From contig PCSL01000073.1 in the NCBI GenBank assembly GCA_002772325.1, forward strand, positions 1,931 through 8,504: a stretch of 6,574 nucleotides of DNA, given 5' to 3'. Origin of the DNA: Chloroflexi bacterium CG23_combo_of_CG06-09_8_20_14_all_45_10. Its GTDB lineage: Bacteria; Chloroflexota; Dehalococcoidia; GIF9; AB-539-J10. Made by a program: the position numbers and the translations under genes. A model generated the notes under the pieces. The model had not been told where the DNA came from. It made no database searches and saw only the letters and a program-made list of their open reading frames with translations. This document shows, piece after piece, positions 1-6,226 of the stretch (positions are counted from its first letter, which is position 1; each line of letters begins with the position of its first letter).

Positions 1-1
1 T

Positions 2-958
2 GTTGAGGCGGCATATCTTAAGGCAACCCATAAAATTGATAAGCTGGTGGATAGACTGGAACATCCAGCTTGCTCTGAGGCTTTAGAGAATGTTCTATTT
101 GTTGAGTCTAGGGTATCATCGAACTTTTCACAAGCAGAGTTTGAGGCTGGAGTATCCCGAGCCAAGGAGCATATCTATGCTGGCGATATAATCCAAGTCG
201 TCTTATCACAACGATTAGCAAGGCCCACCTGTGCCACTCCCTTTGCTATATATCGGGCCTTGCGCTCCATCAATCCCTCTCCATATATGTACTATCTTCA
301 CCTAGGTGACTTCTATGTTGTAGGAGCTTCACCTGAACTTCTGGTGCGGGTGGAGGATGGAGTGGCGTCCACCCACCCCATCGCTGGCACTCGTCCTCGG
401 GGCAAGGATGCTACTGAAGACCTAGCTTTAGAAGAGGAACTTAAGAGTGATGAGAAGGAACGGGCTGAACACATCATGCTTGTTGACCTAGGGCGTAATG
501 ACATTGGGAGAATTAGCGAGCCGGGCACAGTCGGGGTAACTCAACTTATGGATGTGGAACGCTACTCCCATGTTATGCATTTGGTATCTCATGTTCAAGG
601 TAGACTAAGAGCGGGACTTTCCCAGTTTGATGCCCTGCGTGCCTGCTTCCCTGCGGGCACTGTTTCCGGCGCACCCAAAATTCGGGCTATGGAGATTATC
701 GCTGAACTAGAAAGAGAAAAACGAGGACCATATGCCGGCGCAGTAGGTTATTTCGATTTCTCAGGGAATCTGGATACTGCCATCACTATCCGCACCATCG
801 TTATCAAGGACAACATCGCCTATATTCAGGCAGGATGTGGCATCGTCGCTGATAGTATCCCTGAGCGTGAGTACCAAGAAAGCTTAAGCAAAGCTCAGGC
901 ACTGCTTACTGCTATTGACCAAGCGGAGGCTGACCAATATGCTTTTGTTAATAGATAA
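2..958 (+). CDS. trpE: Anthranilate synthase component I, 5'-truncated by window edge
   Basis: TrpE converts chorismate to anthranilate, using ammonia supplied by TrpG, in the first committed step of tryptophan synthesis in the cytoplasm. The frame is open from base 2 to the TAA at 956-958, giving 318 residues. This is the C-terminal chorismate-binding domain; roughly the N-terminal third of a usual ~490-residue protein, including most of the feedback-inhibition domain, lies outside the window. The GTG at 47 is internal, because reading continues upstream (VEAAYLKATHKIDKLV). Family motifs seen are HPIAGTRPRG (from 374), DLGRNDIGR (485-511), PAGTVSGAPK (650-679) and QAGCGIVADS (827-856). These match TrpE; PabB is the main alternative, but the trp context and the adjoining trpG favour TrpE. 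Arginine is coded mostly by CGN (about 17 of 25 by hand count). The end overlaps trpG by 20 nt. Confidence 0.96.
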   Translation, partial: VEAAYLKATHKIDKLVDRLEHPACSEALENVLFVESRVSSNFSQAEFEAGVSRAKEHIYAGDIIQVVLSQRLARPTCATPFAIYRALRSINPSPYMYYLHLGDFYVVGASPELLVRVEDGVASTHPIAGTRPRGKDATEDLALEEELKSDEKERAEHIMLVDLGRNDIGRISEPGTVGVTQLMDVERYSHVMHLVSHVQGRLRAGLSQFDALRACFPAGTVSGAPKIRAMEIIAELEREKRGPYAGAVGYFDFSGNLDTAITIRTIVIKDNIAYIQAGCGIVADSIPEREYQESLSKAQALLTAIDQAEADQYAFVNR

Positions 959-1514
959 CTATGACAGTTTTACCTATAACCTCTTCCAATATTTGAGTGA
1001 ATTAGGACAGGAGGTATGGGTAGCTCGTAATGATAAAGTGAGCCTGAATGAAATTGAAATGAGGCCTCCCCAACATATTGTCATCTCCCCTGGTCCGGGC
1101 ACTCCAGAGCAAGCTGGCATCTCCAATGAGGTTATCTGCCATTTTGGCAGCCGCATTCCTATTTTAGGCGTCTGCCTTGGGCACCAATGCATCGGATATA
1201 GCTACGGAGCTAAGGTTGACCGTGCTAGCGAAATCAAGCATGGCAAATCATCGCTCATTTACCATGATGGCAAGGGGTTTTTTGTTGGGCTACCTAATCC
1301 TTTCTCTGCCATCCGCTACCACTCCCTGGCAGTTATGCAAGATGGCTTGCCTGATTGTCTTGAAATTAGCGCCTGGACACCCAATGGCATGATTATGGGG
1401 CTGCGACATCGCCAGTTTCCCGTGGAAGGAGTTCAGTTCCACCCTGAATCAATTATGACCGAGGTGGGGAAGGATTTGCTCAAGAATTTTCTAAGTCAAG
1501 GAGGGCATCAATGA
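939..1514 (+). CDS. trpG: Anthranilate synthase component II (glutamine amidotransferase)
   Basis: TrpG is the class I glutamine amidotransferase subunit that hydrolyses glutamine and passes ammonia to TrpE. I chose the ATG at 939, which gives 191 residues starting MLLLIDNYDSFTYNL, the standard family N-terminus. It has GGAGG at 925-929, 9 nt upstream. An upstream in-frame start at 915 would add residues with no family counterpart. The catalytic triad is visible: Cys79 in GVCLGHQ, and His168 and Glu170 in QFHPES. The oxyanion-loop motif SPGPGTPEQAG lies at residues 50-60. The length is normal for a stand-alone TrpG with no TrpD fusion. The start sits inside trpE and the TGA overlaps the trpD start, so translation is probably coupled. 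The same subunit may also serve PabB in folate synthesis, which cannot be judged here. Confidence 0.96.
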   Translation: MLLLIDNYDSFTYNLFQYLSELGQEVWVARNDKVSLNEIEMRPPQHIVISPGPGTPEQAGISNEVICHFGSRIPILGVCLGHQCIGYSYGAKVDRASEIKHGKSSLIYHDGKGFFVGLPNPFSAIRYHSLAVMQDGLPDCLEISAWTPNGMIMGLRHRQFPVEGVQFHPESIMTEVGKDLLKNFLSQGGHQ

Positions 1515-2527
1515 TTCGTGAAGCTATTGAAAACATCACATGCGGTCACTCGCTAAGTTTCGAGGAAGCTGCCAGGGTAATGGAGGAGATAATGAGTGGC
1601 AAGGCAACACCAGCTCAGTTTGCTGCTTTTGTTACTGCGTTGCGAATGAAAGGGGAGACAGTAGAAGAAATTGCTGGGCTGGCAAGCATAATGCGAGTTA
1701 AAGCAATACCTGTCATGGTTACACCCCCAGTGGTTGATACTTGTGGAACAGGCGGTGATAGCTCTTATAGCTTCAATATCTCCACGACAGCCGCTTTTGT
1801 TGCTGCTGGAGCGGGACTCAAGGTAGCCAAGCATGGCAATCGAGCAATGTCTAGCCATTGTGGTAGCGCTGACGTCCTCGAGGCATTAGGAGTGAAGATC
1901 GACCTTGGGGCCAAGGCAGTGGCTCAATGTCTGGAGATAGTGGGCATTGGTTTCATGTTTGCTCCCATCTTTCATCCAGCAATGAAGTATGCCTCTGCCC
2001 CTCGGCGCGAAATCGGAATCCGCACTGTGTTTAATATCCTCGGCCCCCTGACTAATCCCGCCAGAGCCGAGTTCCAAGTTATCGGTGTCCCCTCTAAGGA
2101 ACTAGGAGAGAAGATTGCCGCTGTCCTCCACCGCCTAGGCACAAACCATTCCCTGGTGGTACACGGCATGGATGGCACGGATGAAATCTCAATCAGTGAA
2201 AGGTCACTGATATGGGATGTTAATCAAGATAGAGTATCGCCACCTTATGAAGTTTCCCCCCTGGATTTTGGGTTCAACAAGGCAAGTATAGCAGAGATTA
2301 AAGGAGGAACGCCTGAAGACAATGCCAAAATGCTGCGTCGTATCCTCAGCGGAGAGAAGGGAGCTAAGCGAAACATAGTTGTTATGAATGCCGCCGCTGT
2401 ATTGGCAGCTAGCAACCGAGCATCAGATTTTAAAGAGGGTGCCTGCATTGCTGAGGAGGTAATTGATAAAGGAAAGGCTCAAACCAAACTTGAAGAGCTA
2501 ATCAAGATCAGTCAGAGACTGAATTAG
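1511..2527 (+). CDS. trpD: Anthranilate phosphoribosyltransferase
   Basis: TrpD transfers phosphoribose from PRPP to anthranilate, giving phosphoribosylanthranilate. The 338-residue length is typical. The ATG at 1511 overlaps the trpG stop as ATGA and has AAGGAGGG at 1498-1505, so this start is well supported. The PRPP-binding motif GTGGD is at residues 79-83. It is followed by the KHGNR loop at 107-111 and the downstream SSHCGSAD, which contact PRPP and anthranilate in this family. REIGIRTVFNILGPLTNPA and the metal-binding DGTDE segment are also intact. Arginine codons are mostly CGN (about 12 of 17), like trpE and unlike trpB/trpA downstream. No fusion or truncation is seen. The gene is followed by an 18-nt gap to trpC. 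Confidence 0.97.
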   Translation: MIREAIENITCGHSLSFEEAARVMEEIMSGKATPAQFAAFVTALRMKGETVEEIAGLASIMRVKAIPVMVTPPVVDTCGTGGDSSYSFNISTTAAFVAAGAGLKVAKHGNRAMSSHCGSADVLEALGVKIDLGAKAVAQCLEIVGIGFMFAPIFHPAMKYASAPRREIGIRTVFNILGPLTNPARAEFQVIGVPSKELGEKIAAVLHRLGTNHSLVVHGMDGTDEISISERSLIWDVNQDRVSPPYEVSPLDFGFNKASIAEIKGGTPEDNAKMLRRILSGEKGAKRNIVVMNAAAVLAASNRASDFKEGACIAEEVIDKGKAQTKLEELIKISQRLN

Positions 2528-2545
2528 GCTTACTCCGGGGAAGAA

Positions 2546-3313
2546 ATGTTAGAAAAAATCGTTGCCCTCAAAAAAGAAATGGTCGAGCAAAGAAAGAAAG
2601 TGTTGCCTTTAAGCTGTCTAAAGGAGCGCATTGCCCGGCAGAGGCCACCGCTTGATTTTGCCTCTGCCCTTGTTGGTGATCATATCCGACTAATTGCTGA
2701 AGTGAAGCAGGCATCTCCTTCACGAGGAGTCCTTAATCCCAACCTTAACCCTACCAAGTTAGCCAAGACCTACGCCGAAGGCGGCGCAGCTGCTATCTCG
2801 GTGCTAACCGAGGAAAATTATTTTAAAGGCAGTATTGACTACCTAGCAGCGATTAGAGAAGTGGTCAGGCTTCCATTGCTGAGAAAGGACTTCATCTTTG
2901 ATCCATATCAGGTATATGAGTCCCGTGCTTACGGCGCTGATGCATTATTGCTGATAGCAGCTATTTTAAGCCGACCACAGCTTGAAGAACTCCTTTCCTT
3001 GAGCCATAGTCTCGGGTTAAGATGCTTAGTTGAGGTTCACAAGGAAAACGAGGTGGAAAGGGCAGTTCGAAGCAAAGCAAGAATTATTGGCATCAACAAC
3101 CGAGACCTAGATACCTTTAATATTGATATCAATACAACTCGCCGCTTGCGGCCGCTTATCCCCAAAGAGAAGATTGTTGTCAGTGAAAGCGGCGTTAAAA
3201 GCCGTAAGGATATTGAAAAGCTTAGAAAATGGGGAGTTAATGCTATTCTTGTTGGTGAAGCTCTGGTTACTGCCGGTGATGTTTTAACCAAGATGAAGGA
3301 GTTGCTATTGTGA
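2546..3313 (+). CDS. trpC: Indole-3-glycerol phosphate synthase
   Basis: TrpC decarboxylates and closes the ring of carboxyphenylaminodeoxyribulose phosphate, giving indole-3-glycerol phosphate, the substrate of TrpA. The protein has 255 residues and is a monofunctional (beta/alpha)8 barrel not fused to TrpF. Catalytic and substrate residues are recognisable: Glu52, Lys54 and Ser57 in AEVKQASPSRG, Lys114 in LLRKDFI, the Glu of LVEVHKE, the Asn of INNRDL, and Glu and Ser in VSESGVKS. GEALV near the C-terminus is the phosphate-binding region. The ATG at 2546 follows GGGGAAG (2537-2543), a close and only moderate ribosome binding site. The TGA overlaps the trpF GTG by 4 nt. Confidence 0.97.
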   Translation: MLEKIVALKKEMVEQRKKVLPLSCLKERIARQRPPLDFASALVGDHIRLIAEVKQASPSRGVLNPNLNPTKLAKTYAEGGAAAISVLTEENYFKGSIDYLAAIREVVRLPLLRKDFIFDPYQVYESRAYGADALLLIAAILSRPQLEELLSLSHSLGLRCLVEVHKENEVERAVRSKARIIGINNRDLDTFNIDINTTRRLRPLIPKEKIVVSESGVKSRKDIEKLRKWGVNAILVGEALVTAGDVLTKMKELLL

Positions 3314-3966
3314 CTCGTGTAAAGATTTGCGGGATTAGAGATAAGAACCACGCTTTAGCAGCAGTTGAAGCTGGTGCTGACTTTATTGGGCTAGTCTTTG
3401 CTCCCAGTCAACGACAAGTGACTCCTGCCGAGGCATTTGAGATAGCTAGTGTGGTAAAGAAAAGCAGCGATACCACAGAAGTGGTTGGCGCCTTTGTCAA
3501 TACGCCAGCTGCTGAGGTGAATAAGATCGCTGATTTCTGTGCTTTAGATCGTGTTCAGCTAAGTGGCAATGAGTCCTGGGAATATTGCTACGACATTAAT
3601 AAGCCAATAATTAAGGCAATTCGAGTAAGTAGGCAAAGCTCTGATGATATATGTGCTGAGCTAGCTCTCGGGGCTAAAATGCTTTCTACCCGGATGTTTG
3701 TCGGTCTTCTTGACTCCCAGGTTAAAGACAAGTATGGCGGGACAGGCATGACCTTTGATTGGCGATTAGCACAGCAGATAGCGGAGAGATTCCCAGTAAT
3801 TATTGCTGGCGGGCTTGCTCCGGATAATGTAGCTCAGGCAATAGAGATAGTAGCACCTTGGGGAGTAGACGTTTCCTCCGGAGTGGAGGTAGGAGGAATC
3901 AAAAATGTAGCTAAAATAAGAGCATTCATTGAAGCAGTGAGGAAAGTTGATGAGAATAGAAGATAA
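3310..3966 (+). CDS. trpF: Phosphoribosylanthranilate isomerase
   Basis: TrpF catalyses the Amadori rearrangement of phosphoribosylanthranilate to carboxyphenylaminodeoxyribulose phosphate, between TrpD and TrpC. The protein has 218 residues. It starts at a GTG that overlaps the trpC stop (GTGA), with AAGGAG at 3296-3301. The general base and acid are present: Cys7 in KICGIR and Asp135 in LLDSQVKDKYGGTG. The phosphate-binding C-terminal half (AGGLAPDN, PWGVDVSSGVE) is standard. The usual VQLHGDE segment reads VQLSGNES here (His to Ser at residue 85, Asp to Asn at 87). This is a departure from most homologues, but the other motifs argue for function. The last 17 nt overlap the start of a relict trpB frame. 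Confidence 0.95.
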   Translation: MTRVKICGIRDKNHALAAVEAGADFIGLVFAPSQRQVTPAEAFEIASVVKKSSDTTEVVGAFVNTPAAEVNKIADFCALDRVQLSGNESWEYCYDINKPIIKAIRVSRQSSDDICAELALGAKMLSTRMFVGLLDSQVKDKYGGTGMTFDWRLAQQIAERFPVIIAGGLAPDNVAQAIEIVAPWGVDVSSGVEVGGIKNVAKIRAFIEAVRKVDENRR

Positions 3967-4027
3967 GCAGCTACCTGATTTAAGTGGCTATTTTGAGCAA
4001 TTTGGCGCCGGAATTTCAAAAATTTAA
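3950..4027 (+). pseudogene. Relict 5' end of the original trpB (25 codons)
   Basis: An ATG at 3950, inside the 3' end of trpF, is preceded by GAGGA at 3939-3943, 6 nt upstream. It opens a 25-codon frame ending at the TAA at 4025-4027. Codons 6-19 read KQLPDLSGYFEQFG. This matches the usual TrpB N-terminus (LPD-x-x-GYF-x-x-FGG) and resembles QQRLPDKRGYFGKYGG of the intact trpB that starts 54 nt after the TAA. Similarity stops after about GAG; the expected FVPETLMP segment is absent. The overlap with trpF is the same style as trpE/trpG. I infer that this is the start of a trpB displaced by the downstream one. It may still be translated as a short peptide. A short partial duplication of the present trpB is less likely because the codons differ widely. 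A chance match over 14 residues is the remaining alternative. Confidence 0.68.
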
Positions 4028-4079
4028 ACGTCCTGTAAATTCGATTTAACTGGTAGAGACCAAACATGGGGAAAGGACA
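3967..4079 (+). other. trpF-trpB spacer, probable replacement junction
   Basis: This is the only sizeable gap in the otherwise overlapping trpE-trpF block. Its first 61 nt hold most of the relict trpB frame. The remaining 52 nt (4028-4079) are AT-rich and show no convincing gene, hairpin terminator or strong promoter. The stretch ends in GGGGAAAGGA (4068-4077), the likely ribosome binding region of the downstream trpB. An ATG at 4066 opens only a six-codon frame (MGKGHW) that stops at 4084-4086, across the trpB start. Confidence 0.6.
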
Positions 4080-5294
4080 TTGGTAAAGTCAAAGCGTTTA
4101 TACGAACAGCAAAGGCTGCCTGATAAGCGGGGTTACTTTGGTAAATATGGTGGGCAGTTTGTGAATGAAATCTTAATGCCCGTCCTTATTGAGCTAGATG
4201 AAAATTTTGATAGGTATTATCCTACTTCCGAATTTCAAGAGGAATTCCACAGATTGCAGAGAGACTATGGGGGGAGACCCACCCCGCTTTACTACGCCAA
4301 AAACTTCTCGAAGTTCATCGGGAGTAAAGTCTACCTGAAAAGGGAGGATCTGCTTTGTGGTGGCTCGCACAAGCTCAACAATGCCCTGGGACAGGCTCTT
4401 CTGGCAAAGAAAATGGGAAAAAGTCGCTTGATTACTGAAACCTCAGCTGGGCAACATGGGTTTGCTACTGCTATGGCCGGTCGTGTCTTAGGCCTAGAGG
4501 TGGAAATCTTTATGGGGATAAAGGATATTGCCAGGCAAGCCAGCAACGTGAAAAGGATGAAACTTTTAGGGGCAAAGATTACCCCCGTGAAAACCGGCGC
4601 TGGCGTCCTCAAGGATGCTGTTTCTGATACCCTGAGGGAATGGACATCCTGCTCAAGAACTACCCATTATCTCATGGGCTCCACAGTTGGGCCACATCCA
4701 TTTCCCAAAATCGTGGCTGCATTCCAGAGCGTAATTGGCAAGGAGCTCAAAAATCAGATTTTAGAGAAAGAAGGAAGGCTGCCAGATGCAATAATAGCTT
4801 GTGGCAGCGGTGGAAGTAATGCAATAGGTGCATTCAGTTCTTTCATCGATGATAACAGGGTTAGACTTTACTTCATTGAGGGTGGAGGAGGGAGCTTAGA
4901 TGCTGACAATAGTGCTGCTGCCTTCCAATTAGGTAAGCCTGGAATACTTCACGGCGCTTTGATGCAAGTTTTACAGGATGAATATGGGCAAATAAAGTCA
5001 TCTAAGACAAGGGCTGCTGGTTTAAACTATCCTGGGAGGGGACCTCAAATATGCTACTTGTACGACACTGGGAGAATGAAGGTTGGCTATGCTTTTGATG
5101 AAGAGGTTTTTGAAGCGGTGAAAGTGATGTGTCAAACGGAAGGATTAATACCTGCGCTGGAAACAGCACATGCTATCGCCTACATGTTAAATCATAAGGA
5201 AGAATTTTATGGAGACGAGGTCATAGTCTTAAACTACTCTGGTAGGGGCGATAAGGATCTCGAAGTGATTACGAGGCGCTTTTATGGAGATTAA
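4080..5294 (+). CDS. trpB: Divergent tryptophan synthase beta subunit (TrpB1 type)
   Basis: This PLP enzyme joins indole, normally channelled from TrpA, to serine to make tryptophan. The protein has 404 residues. The TTG at 4080 is the only reasonable start before GYFGKYGGQFVNE; an in-frame stop lies at 4047-4049. Seen by alignment to Salmonella TrpB from memory: PLP lysine Lys98 in CGGSHK, catalytic Glu120 (Glu109), His126 (His115), Arg152 (Arg141), Lys178 (Lys167), Glu361 (Glu350) and Ser387 (Ser377). Unusual positions are Asn316 in AGLNYPGRGP where Asp305 is nearly invariant, Arg320 for the usual Val, Ser243 in CGSGGSN for a phosphate-loop Gly, Ser122 in ETSAGQHG for Gly, and EGGGGSLDADNSAA in place of the usual GVE-GG-G-ETG pattern. 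Arginine is AGA/AGG in about 18 of 23 codons, unlike trpD. It overlaps trpA by 11 nt, so it is probably the TrpA partner; donor or acceptor specificity may differ. Confidence 0.9.
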   Translation: MVKSKRLYEQQRLPDKRGYFGKYGGQFVNEILMPVLIELDENFDRYYPTSEFQEEFHRLQRDYGGRPTPLYYAKNFSKFIGSKVYLKREDLLCGGSHKLNNALGQALLAKKMGKSRLITETSAGQHGFATAMAGRVLGLEVEIFMGIKDIARQASNVKRMKLLGAKITPVKTGAGVLKDAVSDTLREWTSCSRTTHYLMGSTVGPHPFPKIVAAFQSVIGKELKNQILEKEGRLPDAIIACGSGGSNAIGAFSSFIDDNRVRLYFIEGGGGSLDADNSAAAFQLGKPGILHGALMQVLQDEYGQIKSSKTRAAGLNYPGRGPQICYLYDTGRMKVGYAFDEEVFEAVKVMCQTEGLIPALETAHAIAYMLNHKEEFYGDEVIVLNYSGRGDKDLEVITRRFYGD

Positions 5295-6132
5295 GGAAAA
5301 ATTCCGGGAGTTAAGTGAGGAAAAAGAAGGGGCTTATATGGCTCACATTTATTATGGCGATCCTAACGAGGAATTTTCCTTATCTCAAATCGAGACTCTA
5401 GTTAAACATGGTGCAGATTTTATCGAGTTTGGAATTCCATTCTCAGACCCAACAGCAGACGGAGCAATTTTTCAAGCAGCCTGTGAGAGGGCTTTAAGAA
5501 ATGGCATAACTCCGCCTAAGTGCATCCAAGGAATAAAGAAGCTAAGAGAGAATTTGGATGTCCCCATAATAGTGACAACTTACTACAATATCCCCTATAT
5601 TGCTGGAGTCAAGGCTTTCCTAAGCGGAATAAAGGAAGCAGGCGCCCAAGGTATAATCGTTCCTGACGTTTCCCTTGAAGAAGCTAATCCTCTTTTAGAT
5701 GCTGGAAGGGAAGTAGGGATACATGTCATATTTCAGGTAACACCCCTCACCACTGAAGCTAGGATAAGGAGAATCGCTGCCGCTGCTTCAGGATTTCTTT
5801 ACGTGGTAAACGTTGAAGGTGTGACTGGAGCAAGGGAAAGTTTAGCTGATTCTACCCTAAAGCTGGTTAATAGAGTTAGAAAACATAGCGATATACCTAT
5901 AATGGCTGGTTTTGGTATTTCGAAGAAAGAGCATGCTGCGGCTGTAGTTTCCGCTGGTGCAGATGGTGTCATAACGGGAAGTGCCCTTGGGGAAATTTAT
6001 CAGAAAAACCTAGAAAATCCTGAAGAAACTCTACCAAAAATTGCCCGATTTGCAAGGCAGATAAAGCAAGGATGTATAGAAGGATACATACGGCGTCTTA
6101 ACGCTCAAAATATATCATATGAGGAGGTTTAA
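5284..6132 (+). CDS. trpA: Tryptophan synthase alpha subunit
   Basis: TrpA cleaves indole-3-glycerol phosphate to indole and glyceraldehyde 3-phosphate and passes indole to the beta subunit. The protein has 282 residues, slightly longer than the usual 250-270, with a C-terminal extension. The ATG at 5284 lies inside trpB, with GAGG at 5273-5276. Catalytic Glu48 (FIEFGIPFSDP) and Asp59 (TADG) are present, as are TTYYNIPY, VPDVSLEEA, EGVTGARE, GFGIS and TGSALGE in barrel order. The entry strand reads AHIYYGDP instead of the common IPYLTAGDP, and VVNVEGVTGARES resembles archaeal TrpA more than the proteobacterial SRSGVTG form; both are impressions from memory. Arginine is AGA/AGG in about 11 of 15 codons, matching trpB, so the two genes probably share a history. 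The end of the gene (6121-6127) carries a perfect GAGGAGG. Confidence 0.93.
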   Translation: MEIKEKFRELSEEKEGAYMAHIYYGDPNEEFSLSQIETLVKHGADFIEFGIPFSDPTADGAIFQAACERALRNGITPPKCIQGIKKLRENLDVPIIVTTYYNIPYIAGVKAFLSGIKEAGAQGIIVPDVSLEEANPLLDAGREVGIHVIFQVTPLTTEARIRRIAAAASGFLYVVNVEGVTGARESLADSTLKLVNRVRKHSDIPIMAGFGISKKEHAAAVVSAGADGVITGSALGEIYQKNLENPEETLPKIARFARQIKQGCIEGYIRRLNAQNISYEEV

Positions 6133-6134
6133 AT

Positions 6135-6224
6135 ATGTTGGCTTTATTGCGGACCTGGCGCCGGCCAACGGCGCCGAAACATCAAAACTTAAAAAGCAAT
6201 CAAATTAACAAAGAAAGGAGATAA
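6135..6224 (+). CDS. Possible 29-residue ORF between trpA and trpB2
   Basis: An ATG at 6135 sits 7 nt after GAGGAGG (6121-6127), the strongest ribosome binding site near any start in the window. It opens a frame ending at the TAA at 6222-6224, 2 nt before the trpB2 ATG. The peptide begins [17 protein letters not shown] and is basic, with one Trp. I recognise no family. A second frame, ATG 6119 to TAA 6206-6208 (starting [15 protein letters not shown]), covers the same bases, so coding potential is ambiguous. It could be a coupling or leader peptide for trpB2, the remnant of a gene start, or chance. The middle is abruptly GC-rich against AT-rich flanks. Confidence 0.25.
   Translation: MLALLRTWRRPTAPKHQNLKSNQINKERR
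6157..6175 (+). promoter_or_regulatory. GC-rich hairpin in the trpA-trpB2 spacer
   Basis: GGCGCCG at 6157-6163 pairs perfectly with CGGCGCC at 6169-6175 around the five-base loop GCCAA. No T-run follows on the + strand (the next bases are A-rich), and none is seen on the other strand, so it is not a standard intrinsic terminator. It could stabilise the upstream message end, pause ribosomes or polymerase, or tune trpB2 expression relative to trpA. No function is shown by sequence alone. Confidence 0.45.
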
Positions 6225-6226
6225 AA

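Noticed and set aside
313..528. Reverse-strand open frame inside trpE (and similar reverse frames inside trpG, trpD, trpC, trpF and trpB)
   Set aside because: All lie opposite strongly conserved genes, lack recognisable motifs and good ribosome binding sites, and are low-complexity readings of the coding strand.
1177..1392. Open frame inside trpG on the same strand
   Set aside because: It is a shifted frame of trpG, whose Cys and His-Pro-Glu motifs are intact in the other frame; there is no sign of a frameshift.
4014..4041. Possible internal promoter: TTTCAA, 16-nt gap, TAAATT
   Set aside because: Both boxes match consensus poorly and the region is AT-rich, so such matches are expected by chance. 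A transcript start mapped here would revive it.
4268..4285. G-run facing a C-run in trpB (GGGGGG then CCC and CCCC)
   Set aside because: These are the codons of the conserved GGRPTP motif; no regulatory meaning is needed.
6157..6175. Intrinsic terminator between trpA and trpB2
   Set aside because: The stem is strong but no T-run follows on either strand, and trpB2 continues in the same direction with its own ribosome binding site.
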